Assembly: GCF_036010505.1 (NCBI RefSeq)
Contig: NZ_CP108569.1
Span: 1,364,001-1,428,000 of the forward strand
DNA length: 64,000 bases
Direction of reading: 5' to 3'
Source of the DNA: Streptomyces sp. NBC_01197
Lineage (GTDB): Bacteria; Actinomycetota; Actinomycetes; Streptomycetales; Streptomycetaceae
Under the pieces are notes generated by a model. The model was not told the origin of the DNA and made no database searches. It worked only from the letters and a program-made list of their open reading frames with translations. Positions 8,401 through 16,304 of this stretch are shown piece by piece. The stretch's first letter is position 1. Each line of letters starts with the position of its first letter. The translations under genes and the position numbers were made by a program.

Positions 8401-10050
8401 TCACTTGGTGGTCAGCGCGATGGACTTCTCGAACTCCGCGCGGATCTTGTCACCGCCGCCGGAGCGCCAGGTGCGCACCAGACCGTCGTACGCCGAGAGC
8501 GGCTTGCGCCCGGCGACGATGTCCTTGATGCCGTCGTTGACGGCCATCGTCAGGGAGGCTCCCTGGCTGGCGTTCGTGTCGGAGTAGTGGCCGACCGTCG
8601 GGTTGATCACGGCCATGGCGATGAGCTTCTTCTGCCAGTCGTGGATGCGGCGGGTCAGATCGGCCTGGCCCGGCAGGTAGAGGTACTCGGGCGCGTTGGC
8701 CAGGAAGGAGACCGGCATACCCGTCGTCACGGCTTCCGCGTTGCCCTTGTCCGTCAGCTCGACGTCGCCCTTCGCGGTGCGGTGGAAGTGCGTTCCCTCG
8801 ATCCCGTTGTCGAGGAACAGCCGCTCCTCGGTGCCGAACGGGGCCGCGAGGTAGTCGAGAACGTTGAGGAGCATCTCCAGACGCTTCTTGTCGGCCTTCT
8901 TGTTGATCGCGGTGAAGCCGACCGAGCCGAGACCGTAGTAGAAGTGCGGGGTCACCCCGGCTTTCGCCGCGAACGGAAGGATTACCCCGAAGGGGAAGTC
9001 GTACGTCTTGACGTCCACCAGGAAGGAGGGAAAGGACTGGACGTACGCACCGAGAGAACCCTGCGCCATCTTCTCGCGCGTCGTGGTGAGGTTCGGGTCC
9101 GGCCAGAACAGCCCGGCCTTGCTCACCTTCACGCCGAATTCCAGCGCCTCACGGTATTCATCGGTCTCGAACTGGTGGACCAGCTTGCCGTTCTTGAGCG
9201 ACCACGTGGCGGGGGCGCCGAACCACTGGGCGTACATGCCGACATGGTTCACATAGGCGGGTTCCAGAACGTACTTGTGGCGCTTGACGTCCAGCAGTTC
9301 CTTGCCCTTGGCGAGGAAGTCCTCGGCACTGGTGAAAGCCGCACCGCCGACCGGCTTCCAGAAGTCCTCATTGGTGACATAGACCTGACCCATACGGCCG
9401 TACGCCACCGGGACGCCGAAGATCTTGCCGTTGATGACGGCCGTCTTCCAGGCGAATTCCGGGAGGTTGGCGAGGTTCGGGTACTTCTTGACGGCGTCCC
9501 CAGAAAGGTGCGCGGTGAGGTCCTGGAACTTCGCGTCCAGCAGTTCGGGGATCCGGCGCAGCCCCTGGTTCGGGGGAATCCACACGAGGTCGGGGATCTC
9601 GCCGCCCGCTATCGCCGCGTTGAACTTGGACGAGTAGCTGTCGTCGGTGGTCTCGACGACGATGTTCATCCTGAATTCCGAACCCAGGCGCTTGTTGAGC
9701 TCTTTCCAGTACGCGTTCTTCCCCATCGCGGGGGCCGGCGTCGTGAAGGTCTCCGTCAGAGCGGTGATCGGTGAGCCGTCGCCGGGCGGCGCGGCGACCG
9801 ACTTGACCAGGTTCTTCGGGTAGCGGAGGTAGGCGGCGTCCAGGCCCTCGGCGCTGCCCGCGAGGTCCGGCGCCGCGACCTTGGCGGGCACGTACGTCGG
9901 GAGTTTGACCTTGTTGAACGCTTCGGCGCCCTTGCCCGCGGCGGCAGTCCCGGTGGAACACCCGGTGAGCGTCGACATTCCGGTGGCGGCGAGCCCGACG
10001 ACGCCCGCGGCGCCGAGGAACGTACGCCGGTTGACGTGCTGAGAAGACAT
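8401..10050 (-). CDS. Extracellular sugar-binding lipoprotein (LplA-like, CUT1)
   Basis: The 549-aa binding component of an ABC importer. The N-terminus has a twin-arginine-like signal (NRRTFLGAAGVVGLAATG) ending in the lipobox LTGC near residue 30, so it is exported and lipid-anchored. At about 550 residues it is longer than most CUT1 binding proteins, which matches LplA-type oligosaccharide or uronide binders. CCCAGGAGAATC precedes ATG at 10050. The frame is open 55 codons further upstream but that segment is antisense-like. It follows the two permease genes by 34 nt. The ligand is unknown; complex or acidic oligosaccharides are typical of this family. Confidence 0.9.
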   Translation of the reverse strand: MSSQHVNRRTFLGAAGVVGLAATGMSTLTGCSTGTAAAGKGAEAFNKVKLPTYVPAKVAAPDLAGSAEGLDAAYLRYPKNLVKSVAAPPGDGSPITALTETFTTPAPAMGKNAYWKELNKRLGSEFRMNIVVETTDDSYSSKFNAAIAGGEIPDLVWIPPNQGLRRIPELLDAKFQDLTAHLSGDAVKKYPNLANLPEFAWKTAVINGKIFGVPVAYGRMGQVYVTNEDFWKPVGGAAFTSAEDFLAKGKELLDVKRHKYVLEPAYVNHVGMYAQWFGAPATWSLKNGKLVHQFETDEYREALEFGVKVSKAGLFWPDPNLTTTREKMAQGSLGAYVQSFPSFLVDVKTYDFPFGVILPFAAKAGVTPHFYYGLGSVGFTAINKKADKKRLEMLLNVLDYLAAPFGTEERLFLDNGIEGTHFHRTAKGDVELTDKGNAEAVTTGMPVSFLANAPEYLYLPGQADLTRRIHDWQKKLIAMAVINPTVGHYSDTNASQGASLTMAVNDGIKDIVAGRKPLSAYDGLVRTWRSGGGDKIRAEFEKSIALTTK

Positions 10051-10084
10051 GATTCTCCTGGGAAGGCAGGATCGGTGAGAGAGG

Positions 10085-11023
10085 TCAGCCCTTGACGGCG
10101 CCCGTGAGGACACCCTTGGCGAAGTGCTTCTGCAGGAACGGATAGACCAGCAGGATCGGCACGAGCGCGATGATGAGCACGGCCATCTGGAGCGAGATCG
10201 AGGGCGGCAGCACATTCACGCCGAGTGCGTGCGCGTTGATCGTCTCGCCCTGGACGACATACGAGCGCAGGATGACCTGGAGCGGGTATTTCCCCGAGTC
10301 GTTCATGAACAGCAGGGCGTTGAAGAAACTGTTCCAGTAACTGACCGCGTAGAAGAGCCCCGCCACCGCGATGACGGCCTTGGAGAGCGGCAGCACGATG
10401 CGCCAGAGAATGGCCAGTTCACCCGCACCGTCGAGCCGTGCGGCCTCGTACAGCTCGGTGGGAATTCCCTGGAAGAACGCCCGCACCACGATCACGTTGA
10501 ACACATTGAGCAGGACCGGCAGGATCAGCGACGCATAACTGTCGAGCAGACCGAGTTGCTGCACCACGAGATACGTGGGAATGATGCCCGGCGCGAAGAG
10601 GAAGGTGCCGAGCACGATCAGCAGGATGGGCTTGCCCATCAGCATCCCGGGCCGGGAGAGGCCGTAGGCCAGCGTGACCGTGCAGAGGAGGCTGAGCGCG
10701 GTGCCGATCAGGGTGATCCCGATGCTCACCAGTGTCGCCCGGGTCACCACACCGCCCTGGAGCAGCACGCTGTACGCCTGGAACGTCGGGTGGTGCGGGA
10801 TGAGGACGTAACCGCCGCGCGCCTCCAGCTCCTTCTGGCCGGCCAGGCTGGTGCCGAGCGCCAGCAGGAACGGGTACGTCACCATGACCACGATCAGGGC
10901 GAGCGCGAGCGCCTTCGCACCCTGGCCGAACCAGCTGGGGCGCTCCATCCACGGCGGCCGCTGCCCGCCGGACCGCAGCCGGGCCAGGTAGTTCTCTCGC
11001 TTGGGAGAGACTGACGTGGTCAT
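10085..11023 (-). CDS. Carbohydrate ABC transporter permease (LplC-like)
   Basis: A 312-aa inner-membrane permease with about six hydrophobic segments, the first near residues 30-55. The cytoplasmic EAA loop reads YEAARLDGAGELAILWRIVLPLSK, the docking site for the ATPase. FNALLFMNDSGKYPLQVILR is typical of the LplC/YtcP subgroup. Its ATG overlaps the stop of the LplB-like gene (ATGA at 11020-11023), so the two are translationally coupled. No ATPase gene is present in the operon. In Streptomyces such importers normally share the MsiK ATPase encoded elsewhere. Confidence 0.92.
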   Translation of the reverse strand: MTTSVSPKRENYLARLRSGGQRPPWMERPSWFGQGAKALALALIVVMVTYPFLLALGTSLAGQKELEARGGYVLIPHHPTFQAYSVLLQGGVVTRATLVSIGITLIGTALSLLCTVTLAYGLSRPGMLMGKPILLIVLGTFLFAPGIIPTYLVVQQLGLLDSYASLILPVLLNVFNVIVVRAFFQGIPTELYEAARLDGAGELAILWRIVLPLSKAVIAVAGLFYAVSYWNSFFNALLFMNDSGKYPLQVILRSYVVQGETINAHALGVNVLPPSISLQMAVLIIALVPILLVYPFLQKHFAKGVLTGAVKG

Positions 11024-12036
11024 CGGTAGACCCCCTGCTCACCGAAGCGGTGAGCCAGCTTGTTCGCCGCGACGATCAGCCCGAGGCCGATCACGCCCTT
11101 CATCAGCCCTGCGGCCGTGCTCATGCCCCAGTCCCCGTCGATCACGCCGTGGTAGTAGACGTAGGTGTCGAGCACTTCCGACGCATCGGGTCCCACCGCG
11201 TCGCGCTGGAGCAGCATCTGCTCGAAACCGACCGAGAGGATGTCGCCGAGGCGCAGGATCAGCATCATGATGATCACCGGCCGGATCCCGGGCAGGGTGA
11301 CGTGCCACATGCGCCGCCAGGTGCCCGCGCCGTCCATCGCGGCCGACTCGTACTGCGTCATGTCGATGGAGGCCATCGCGGCGAGGAAGATGATCGCGCC
11401 GTAACCGCAGTCCTTCCAGATCATCTCCGAGGTGACGAGCACCTTGAAGGTGTCCGGGTTGCTCATGATGTTGCCGACCGCGAGGCCGTGGTTCTGCAGC
11501 AGGCTGGTGACCGTGCCGGTACCCCCGAAGACCTGCTGGAACATCGCCACGACCACGACCCAGGACAGGAAATGCGGGAGGTACACGACGGTCTGGACGA
11601 GCCGCCTGACCTTCTCCCCGACCAGGGAGTTGAGCAGCAGCGCCAGGGCGATGGGGGCCGGGAAGTAGAGGATCAGCTGGAGGACGGTGATCTCCAGCGT
11701 GTTGCGCACGGCGGACCAGAACTCCGGCTGGGCGAGCAGCGCGGTGAAGTTCTGGAAGCCGACGAACGGGCTCGACTTGAAGCCGAGGAACGGCTGGTAG
11801 TCCTGGAACGCGACGACGTTGCCGGCCAGCGGCAGATAGAAGAACACCGCGAAGTACAGGACGCCCGGCACACAGAGCAGCAGAAGCATACGGTCACGCC
11901 GGAACCGCTGACGGAACGACTTCCGCCCGTGAGGGCTTCCGGCCGGGGGTACGACCGGGGAAGACGGCGCAGCGGGGTCAGAGGCTTCTGGCTGAGATGT
12001 GGCCGGACGGGGCGAAGTGGGCACAGCGGCCGACAC
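11020..12036 (-). CDS. Carbohydrate ABC transporter permease (LplB-like)
   Basis: A 338-aa partner permease. A Pro/Ala/Ser-rich N-terminal tail of about 45 residues precedes the first membrane segment (MLLLLCVPGVLYFAVFFYLP). The EAA loop is YESAAMDGAGTWRRMWHVTLPG. GTG at 12036 is chosen because GGAGG at 12043-12047 is well spaced; an in-frame ATG at 12093 is possible. It is the first gene of the lplB-lplC-binding protein-oxidoreductase operon. A predicted promoter with a 22-bp palindrome lies about 80-120 nt upstream. Confidence 0.9.
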   Translation of the reverse strand: MSAAVPTSPRPATSQPEASDPAAPSSPVVPPAGSPHGRKSFRQRFRRDRMLLLLCVPGVLYFAVFFYLPLAGNVVAFQDYQPFLGFKSSPFVGFQNFTALLAQPEFWSAVRNTLEITVLQLILYFPAPIALALLLNSLVGEKVRRLVQTVVYLPHFLSWVVVVAMFQQVFGGTGTVTSLLQNHGLAVGNIMSNPDTFKVLVTSEMIWKDCGYGAIIFLAAMASIDMTQYESAAMDGAGTWRRMWHVTLPGIRPVIIMMLILRLGDILSVGFEQMLLQRDAVGPDASEVLDTYVYYHGVIDGDWGMSTAAGLMKGVIGLGLIVAANKLAHRFGEQGVYR

Positions 12037-12042
12037 AGTCAC

Positions 12043-12384
12043 CTCCGCGTAGAGGGTGGTCAGGGGGACGCAGACCTGACGAACCCCGCCCATAGCGGAA
12101 TCTGGTGTTCTGGCCTGCAAGATGCACTGATCCTGCACTGCCTGAGATAGAAATGACAAGAGCTGCTCGAAAAAACCTTTGACAGCGCAGTTACGAGCAC
12201 GCTCCACGCACTCTTCGAGCACGGAACGGTCTCTGACCTGCACGGCAGGGGATCGCGGTGTCGCTTCAGCCGCCCTCGCCCCCAACTGGGCGGCGGAGGA
12301 ACGGAGTACGCGCGGCGCGGGTGTCAGGAGTGCGCGCGGGCGCCGGTGCCAGAGGCACGCACCGGAGTACGCCGTGCGCGGGTG
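12043..12384 (-). promoter_or_regulatory. LplBC operon promoter with 22-bp palindrome
   Basis: This gap has no gene. On the minus strand TTGTCA (12154-12159) and CAGGAT (12130-12135), 18 bp apart, form a promoter candidate. The -10 lies inside TGCA-N-GAT-N6-ATC-N-TGCA at 12116-12137, a 22-bp interrupted palindrome well placed to block transcription. The cognate regulator is not obvious, since no regulator gene adjoins the operon. The rest of the gap holds the duplicated 3' end of the next gene (12302-12327). Confidence 0.5.
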
Positions 12385-12388
12385 TCAG
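12302..12388. repeat. 26-bp imperfect direct repeat at 3' end of the PPTase gene
   Basis: The 26 bp at 12363-12388, which include the stop codon of the phosphopantetheinyl transferase gene at 12385, recur at 12302-12327 with 23 of 26 identities. Each copy runs from CGGAGTACGC to GCGGGTGTCAG. The copies start 61 bp apart. This looks like a small local duplication downstream of the gene. Confidence 0.7.
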
Positions 12389-13125
12389 TGACCGACGGCG
12401 ACCGCGGTGCGGATCAGTCCGTCCTGGATCGTCCAGGTTCCGTCGAACCGGGTGAGCGACTTTCCCGCGACCACGGGGCCGGGTACGAGCAGCTGTGCGG
12501 TGAACGTGCCCGCCTCCGGGTCCGGGGTGATCACGGCATCCTCGAAACCGAGCCACCGGCCGGTGATGGGGTACCAGGCCTTGTACACGCTCTCCTTGGC
12601 GCTGAAGAGCAGCCGGTCCCAGCAGACTTCCGGGCGCCGGGCGGCCAGCTCCGGCAGCTGCCGCCGCTCCTCGGCCACGGTGACCAGCAGCAACTCCCCC
12701 TGGCCCGGCATCGGGAGGTGGGGCTCGGCGTCCATGCCGAGCGACACCACGTCGGTCGCGCGGGCCACGACGGCTGCACGGTACCCGGCGCAGTGCGTCA
12801 TGGCGCCGACGATCCCGGCGGGCCACAGCGGCTCGCCCCGGGCGCCGCGCAGGATGGCGGCGGGCGCCACGCCGAGCTGGGCCAGCGCAGCCCGGGCGCA
12901 GGCCCGGGCCGTCGCGAACTCGGCCCTGCGGGAGGGCACCGCGCGCGCCACCAACTGCTCCTCCCCGGGGAGGAGCGGGGCCGTCTCCGCGGGGTCGCCG
13001 TAGGACTCGACCAGCACGACCGGCCCGGTACTCAACTCCCCCGCGCCCGGCGCGAACGGCCCGAACCTGCCGGTCCGCAGACCGGGTCCGGGGCTGCCCC
13101 CCGACTGCGTCATCCGCACGGTCAT
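12385..13125 (-). CDS. 4'-phosphopantetheinyl transferase (EntD/Sfp superfamily)
   Basis: A 246-aa enzyme that moves 4'-phosphopantetheine from CoA to carrier-protein serines, activating PKS, NRPS or fatty acid synthases. Motifs in order are RGEPLWPAGIVGAMTHCAGY (P2-like, about 93-112), the metal-binding SLGMDAEP (about 128) and WDRLLFSAKESVYKAWYP (P3, about 169-186, with the catalytic Glu and Lys). The length and the GMDAE form point to the EntD-like subgroup. Its ATG overlaps the stop of the upstream TetR gene by 4 bp, so regulator and enzyme are translationally coupled. No carrier-protein or synthase gene is nearby, so it acts on targets elsewhere. Confidence 0.9.
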   Translation of the reverse strand: MTVRMTQSGGSPGPGLRTGRFGPFAPGAGELSTGPVVLVESYGDPAETAPLLPGEEQLVARAVPSRRAEFATARACARAALAQLGVAPAAILRGARGEPLWPAGIVGAMTHCAGYRAAVVARATDVVSLGMDAEPHLPMPGQGELLLVTVAEERRQLPELAARRPEVCWDRLLFSAKESVYKAWYPITGRWLGFEDAVITPDPEAGTFTAQLLVPGPVVAGKSLTRFDGTWTIQDGLIRTAVAVGH

Positions 13126-13742
13126 ATCCTCAACCCGCTGGAGAGCAGGGCCAGTTGGCGGGCAAAGAGCTCGGCGAGATCTTCGGCGCCGCCGCCCTCC
13201 GTCCAGTACCGGACGACCGCCGAGAAGACAGCGGTGATCGCCGCGGCGGCGCAGTGCACCTCAAGGTCGCCCGGTTCGCGGCCCGTTCGCTCCACGATCA
13301 GTGCGGCGACGGCGTCCTGGCTGCGCAGCTGCTGGTCCGCCGCACGCACCCTGACGGCGGGAACAGTGAAGGCGAGCCGGGTCCTGAACAGCAGTTCTTC
13401 CCGGTCGGCGCCCAGGAGTTGGGCCATCGAGCCGGTGAAAGCGTGCCGGACGGCGTCAACGACCGGTTCGCCGGCCGGCCGGGACTTCAGCGCCTCGGCG
13501 AGCACCGGTGTGTACTCGTCGACGAGGACCACGTCCTCCTTGGTGGGGAAGTACCGGAAGAACGTACTGGGCGAGACCTCGGCCGCCTCGGCGATCCGGT
13601 CGACCGTCGTCGCCGCGTACCCCTGCTCGGCGAAGAGGCGGTACGCCTCACGCCGGATGGTCTGCCGGGTCTTCAGCTTCTTGCGCTCGCGCAGCCCGGG
13701 AGCGGGCGTCGCGGAGGCGGTCGGGGTCTCCGTGGGGCTCAT
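13122..13742 (-). CDS. TetR/AcrR family transcriptional regulator
   Basis: A 206-aa regulator. After an 18-residue Thr/Ala/Pro-rich tail, the TetR helix-turn-helix spans about residues 21-68 (TRQTIRREAYRLFAEQG and VSPSTFFRYFPTKEDVV). The C-terminal ligand domain follows. ATG at 13742 has GGAGAA about 9 nt upstream. Its stop overlaps the phosphopantetheinyl transferase start by 4 bp (ATGA). Repressor genes are often autoregulated, so the overlap suggests the transferase responds to whatever ligand this protein senses, possibly a secondary metabolite. That link is inference. Confidence 0.88.
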   Translation of the reverse strand: MSPTETPTASATPAPGLRERKKLKTRQTIRREAYRLFAEQGYAATTVDRIAEAAEVSPSTFFRYFPTKEDVVLVDEYTPVLAEALKSRPAGEPVVDAVRHAFTGSMAQLLGADREELLFRTRLAFTVPAVRVRAADQQLRSQDAVAALIVERTGREPGDLEVHCAAAAITAVFSAVVRYWTEGGGAEDLAELFARQLALLSSGLRI

Positions 13743-13821
13743 ACCGGTGATTCTCCGTGCCCGGGCCCCCGGGTGGCCACCTCGGGTGCCGTTTCCGCGG
13801 TCACCGCCGGGAGGGCGGACG

Positions 13822-13863
13822 CGGGCGGGGCCCCGCGGCACCGTAGCCGCGGGGCCCCGCCCG
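13822..13863. terminator. Strong hairpin terminator after msrB
   Basis: An 18-bp perfect stem (13822-13839 with 13846-13863) closes a 6-nt loop ACCGTA. It starts 8 nt past the msrB stop on the minus strand. Each arm contains the self-complementary GGGGCCCC. There is no U-tract, as is usual in Streptomyces. Confidence 0.85.
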
Positions 13864-13870
13864 GTGAATC

Positions 13871-14278
13871 TCAGCCCGCGTCCGGCGTCAGCCGCAGCGA
13901 GATGGAGTTGATGCAGTACCGCTGGTCGGTCGGGGTCGGATAGCCCTCACCCTCGAAGACATGCCCGAGGTGCGAGCCGCACTTCGCGCAGCGCACCTCG
14001 ATCCGGCGCATCCCGAGCGAGTTGTCCTCGATCAGTTCGACCGCGTCCGTGTCCTTCGGGTCGTAGAAGGACGGCCAGCCGCAGTGCGATTCGAACTTGG
14101 TGTCCGAGCGGAAGAGCTCGGCGTCGCAGGCCCGGCACGAGTAGACACCGGTCGTCTTCGTGTCCGTGTACTCGCCGACGAAGGCAGGCTCGGTGCCGGC
14201 CTTGCGCAGCACGGCGTACTCCGCTTCGGACAGCTCGGCCCGCCACTGCTCGTCCGGCTTCTCGATGTCGTACGGCAT
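13871..14278 (-). CDS. msrB: Peptide-methionine (R)-S-oxide reductase
   Basis: A 135-aa cytoplasmic repair enzyme that reduces the R-epimer of methionine sulfoxide. Two CxxC pairs bind structural zinc: Cys48/Cys51 (CRAC) and Cys97/Cys100 (CAKC). The catalytic Cys122 lies in RYCINS, and HCGWPSF and HLGHVF are the usual family blocks. It is a free-standing MsrB, not fused to MsrA. It follows murC by 9 nt on the same strand, so they are probably cotranscribed, and it ends at the strong hairpin at 13822-13863. Confidence 0.97.
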   Translation of the reverse strand: MPYDIEKPDEQWRAELSEAEYAVLRKAGTEPAFVGEYTDTKTTGVYSCRACDAELFRSDTKFESHCGWPSFYDPKDTDAVELIEDNSLGMRRIEVRCAKCGSHLGHVFEGEGYPTPTDQRYCINSISLRLTPDAG

Positions 14279-14287
14279 GGGGCTCCC

Positions 14288-15682
14288 TCAGCTCGACAGG
14301 TGGTCCAGGATCCGCGGGCCGAGGTCGGTGACGTCGCCCGCTCCCATGGTGAGAACGAGATCACCGGGCTTCGCCATTCCCGCGACGGTCGCCGGGACCT
14401 GCTCCTTGTCATGGACGGCCGTGACGTCGGCGCCTGCCGCGCGGGCGGCGTCGATGATCACCTCGCTGGTGATGCCCGGGATCGGGTCCTCGCGGGCCGG
14501 GTAGATGTCCAGGACCACCGAGGCGTCCGCGAGGCGCAGCGCCTGGCCCATCTCGATGCCCAGTTCCTGGGTGCGGGAGAACAGGTGGGGCTGGAAGACC
14601 ACCAGGATCCGCGCGTCGCCGACCGCGCCGCGCATCGCTTCGAGGTCGGCGGTCATCTCGGTGGGGTGATGGGCGTACGAGTCGACGACCTGGACCCCTG
14701 CCGCTTCGCCCTTGAGCTGGAGGCGGCGCTTGACCCCGGTGTACTTGCCGAGCGCGGACGCCAGGTTGTGCGCCGGGATACCGAGGGCGACACCGGCGGC
14801 CAGGGCGGCGACCGCGTTGTGGGCGTAGTGGCGGCCGGGGACGGAGACCGTGAAGGTCAGGAACTTCCCGTTGAGCAGGACCGTGACCTCGCTGGTCAGA
14901 CCGCGCGGGGTGACCTTGTGGACGCGTACGTCGGCCGTGTCGGACGCGCCGTAGGTGACGACCTTCAGGGTGGAGAGGTCGCGGACCCGGGCGGTCAGTT
15001 CGACCGCGCCCGGCTGGTCGGCGTTGATCACCAGGGTGCCGCCGGGGACGATCTTGCCCACGAAGGTCTCGAACGAGTCGTAGATCTCGCCCATGGAGGC
15101 GTAGTTGGCGTGGTGGTCCAGCTCGACGTTGAGGACGACGGCGACCTCGGGGTCGTACTTCTGGAAGCTGCGGTCGCTCTCGTCGGCCTCCGCGACGAAG
15201 ATGTCGCCCTTGCCGTGCCGGGCGTTCGTGCCGGGGCCGGCGAGGTCGCCGCCGATCGCGTACGCCGGGTCGAGTGCGAGCTCGGTCAGGGCCACGGCGA
15301 GCATCGAGGTGGTCGTCGTCTTGCCGTGCGTGCCGGCCACCGCGATGGAGCGCAGCCCCCGCATCAGCGAGGCGAGCGCGTCCGAGCGGTGCACTACCGG
15401 GATGGACAGCTCCGCGGCGCGGACCAGCTCCGGGTTGTCCTCGCGGATGGCGCTGGAGACGACGACGCAGGTCGCGTCGTCGGCCAGATGCCCGGCCGCG
15501 TGGCCCACGTGCACCGTCACGCCCAGCCCGCGCAGCGCCTCGGCGGCCGGGGAGTCACGGGCGTCGCTGCCGGCCACCTGGGCGCCGCGCTGGGCGAGGA
15601 TCTTCGCGATGCCCGACATCCCGGCGCCGCCGATGCCGATGAAGTGCGGTCGGTCCATGGCGGTCGGGCTACCGGGTGCCAT
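14288..15682 (-). CDS. murC: UDP-N-acetylmuramate--L-alanine ligase
   Basis: A 464-aa Mur ligase that adds L-alanine to UDP-MurNAc in the cytoplasm, the first amino acid of the peptidoglycan stem. The N-terminal UDP-binding Rossmann segment is HFIGIGGAGMSGIA. The ATP loop VAGTHGKTTTT is near residue 113, with the central-domain segment VAEADESDRSF after it. The C-terminal domain contains DSYAHHPTEM. ATG at 15682 gives MAPGSPTAMDRPHF; an internal Met at residue 9 is an alternative start. Here it is paired with msrB rather than lying in a dcw cell-wall cluster, as I recall for streptomycetes. Confidence 0.96.
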   Translation of the reverse strand: MAPGSPTAMDRPHFIGIGGAGMSGIAKILAQRGAQVAGSDARDSPAAEALRGLGVTVHVGHAAGHLADDATCVVVSSAIREDNPELVRAAELSIPVVHRSDALASLMRGLRSIAVAGTHGKTTTTSMLAVALTELALDPAYAIGGDLAGPGTNARHGKGDIFVAEADESDRSFQKYDPEVAVVLNVELDHHANYASMGEIYDSFETFVGKIVPGGTLVINADQPGAVELTARVRDLSTLKVVTYGASDTADVRVHKVTPRGLTSEVTVLLNGKFLTFTVSVPGRHYAHNAVAALAAGVALGIPAHNLASALGKYTGVKRRLQLKGEAAGVQVVDSYAHHPTEMTADLEAMRGAVGDARILVVFQPHLFSRTQELGIEMGQALRLADASVVLDIYPAREDPIPGITSEVIIDAARAAGADVTAVHDKEQVPATVAGMAKPGDLVLTMGAGDVTDLGPRILDHLSS

Positions 15683-15729
15683 ACGGGTGTCTCCCCAAGC
15701 TGTACTTCTGCGGACTGGAAGGCCACAGC

Positions 15730-16182
15730 CTATTCGCTGTGCGCGAAGAGTTTGAGCACCGGTACGCCCACCTTGTGACGGGCCCGCGAGGCCCAGTCCC
15801 GGTGGAAGAACTCCTCCACGTAGTGCGGCGCGGTCAGCACGATCACCTCATCGGCCGACTGCTCGCCGACCACGGACTGCAGCAGATCGAGCGGATGGTC
15901 CTCGACGACCCGTCCGGCCGCCTTGCAGCCGCCGGCCCGCAGCGCCTCCAGCGACTGCAGGAGCGCCGACTCCGCCGGGATCCTCGCCTCCTGGCCTTCC
16001 GGCACCTCGGTCTCGCGGCCCGCCTCGTCGAGTTCGCCCAGGGCCACGTCGTCGATCGCCCGGAGCAGGAAGTCGGCCTGGTCGCCGCGTGGCTGCATGA
16101 GCACGATGAAGGAGACGGGCTCGTCCCCGTGCAGCGTGGTCACGAACTCCACGTCCTCGGACGTCAGAGGTTTCTCGATCAT
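15730..16182 (-). CDS. Small conserved protein of unknown function (150 aa)
   Basis: A soluble, acidic protein beginning MIEKPLTSEDVEFVTTLHGD. I recall close Streptomyces homologues being labelled indole-3-glycerol phosphate synthase. That label is not supported: the protein is about 100 residues too short and lacks the TrpC barrel motifs. No other domain is clear, although DEVIVLTAPHYVEEFFHRDWASRARHK near the C-terminus loosely resembles a nucleotide-binding alpha/beta (UspA-like) end. ATG at 16182 lacks a good ribosome site, and the open frame extends 29 codons upstream without a better one. It precedes murC on the same strand by 47 nt. Confidence 0.75.
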   Translation of the reverse strand: MIEKPLTSEDVEFVTTLHGDEPVSFIVLMQPRGDQADFLLRAIDDVALGELDEAGRETEVPEGQEARIPAESALLQSLEALRAGGCKAAGRVVEDHPLDLLQSVVGEQSADEVIVLTAPHYVEEFFHRDWASRARHKVGVPVLKLFAHSE

Positions 16183-16229
16183 CAATACGCTCGTGAACAA
16201 CTGAGGACCCTTCTGCTGAAACCATCCTT

Positions 16230-16298
16230 CCCCGTGCCCGCACGGGGTCTGCGATCTAAGTCTGCCCACAGAACGGGAAGCGGAACGGTAGATTCCGC
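16230..16298. terminator. Two short hairpins after the RibD-like gene
   Basis: GCGGAA/TTCCGC (16280-16285 with 16293-16298) and CCCCGTG/CACGGGG (16230-16236 with 16241-16247) lie in tandem downstream of the reductase stop at 16305, reading leftward. Either could end that transcript. Confidence 0.5.
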
Positions 16299-16304
16299 AG
16301 ATTG

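Noticed and set aside
15730..16182. Indole-3-glycerol phosphate synthase assignment
   Set aside because: The protein is far too short and lacks TrpC motifs; the label seems to be an inherited annotation error.
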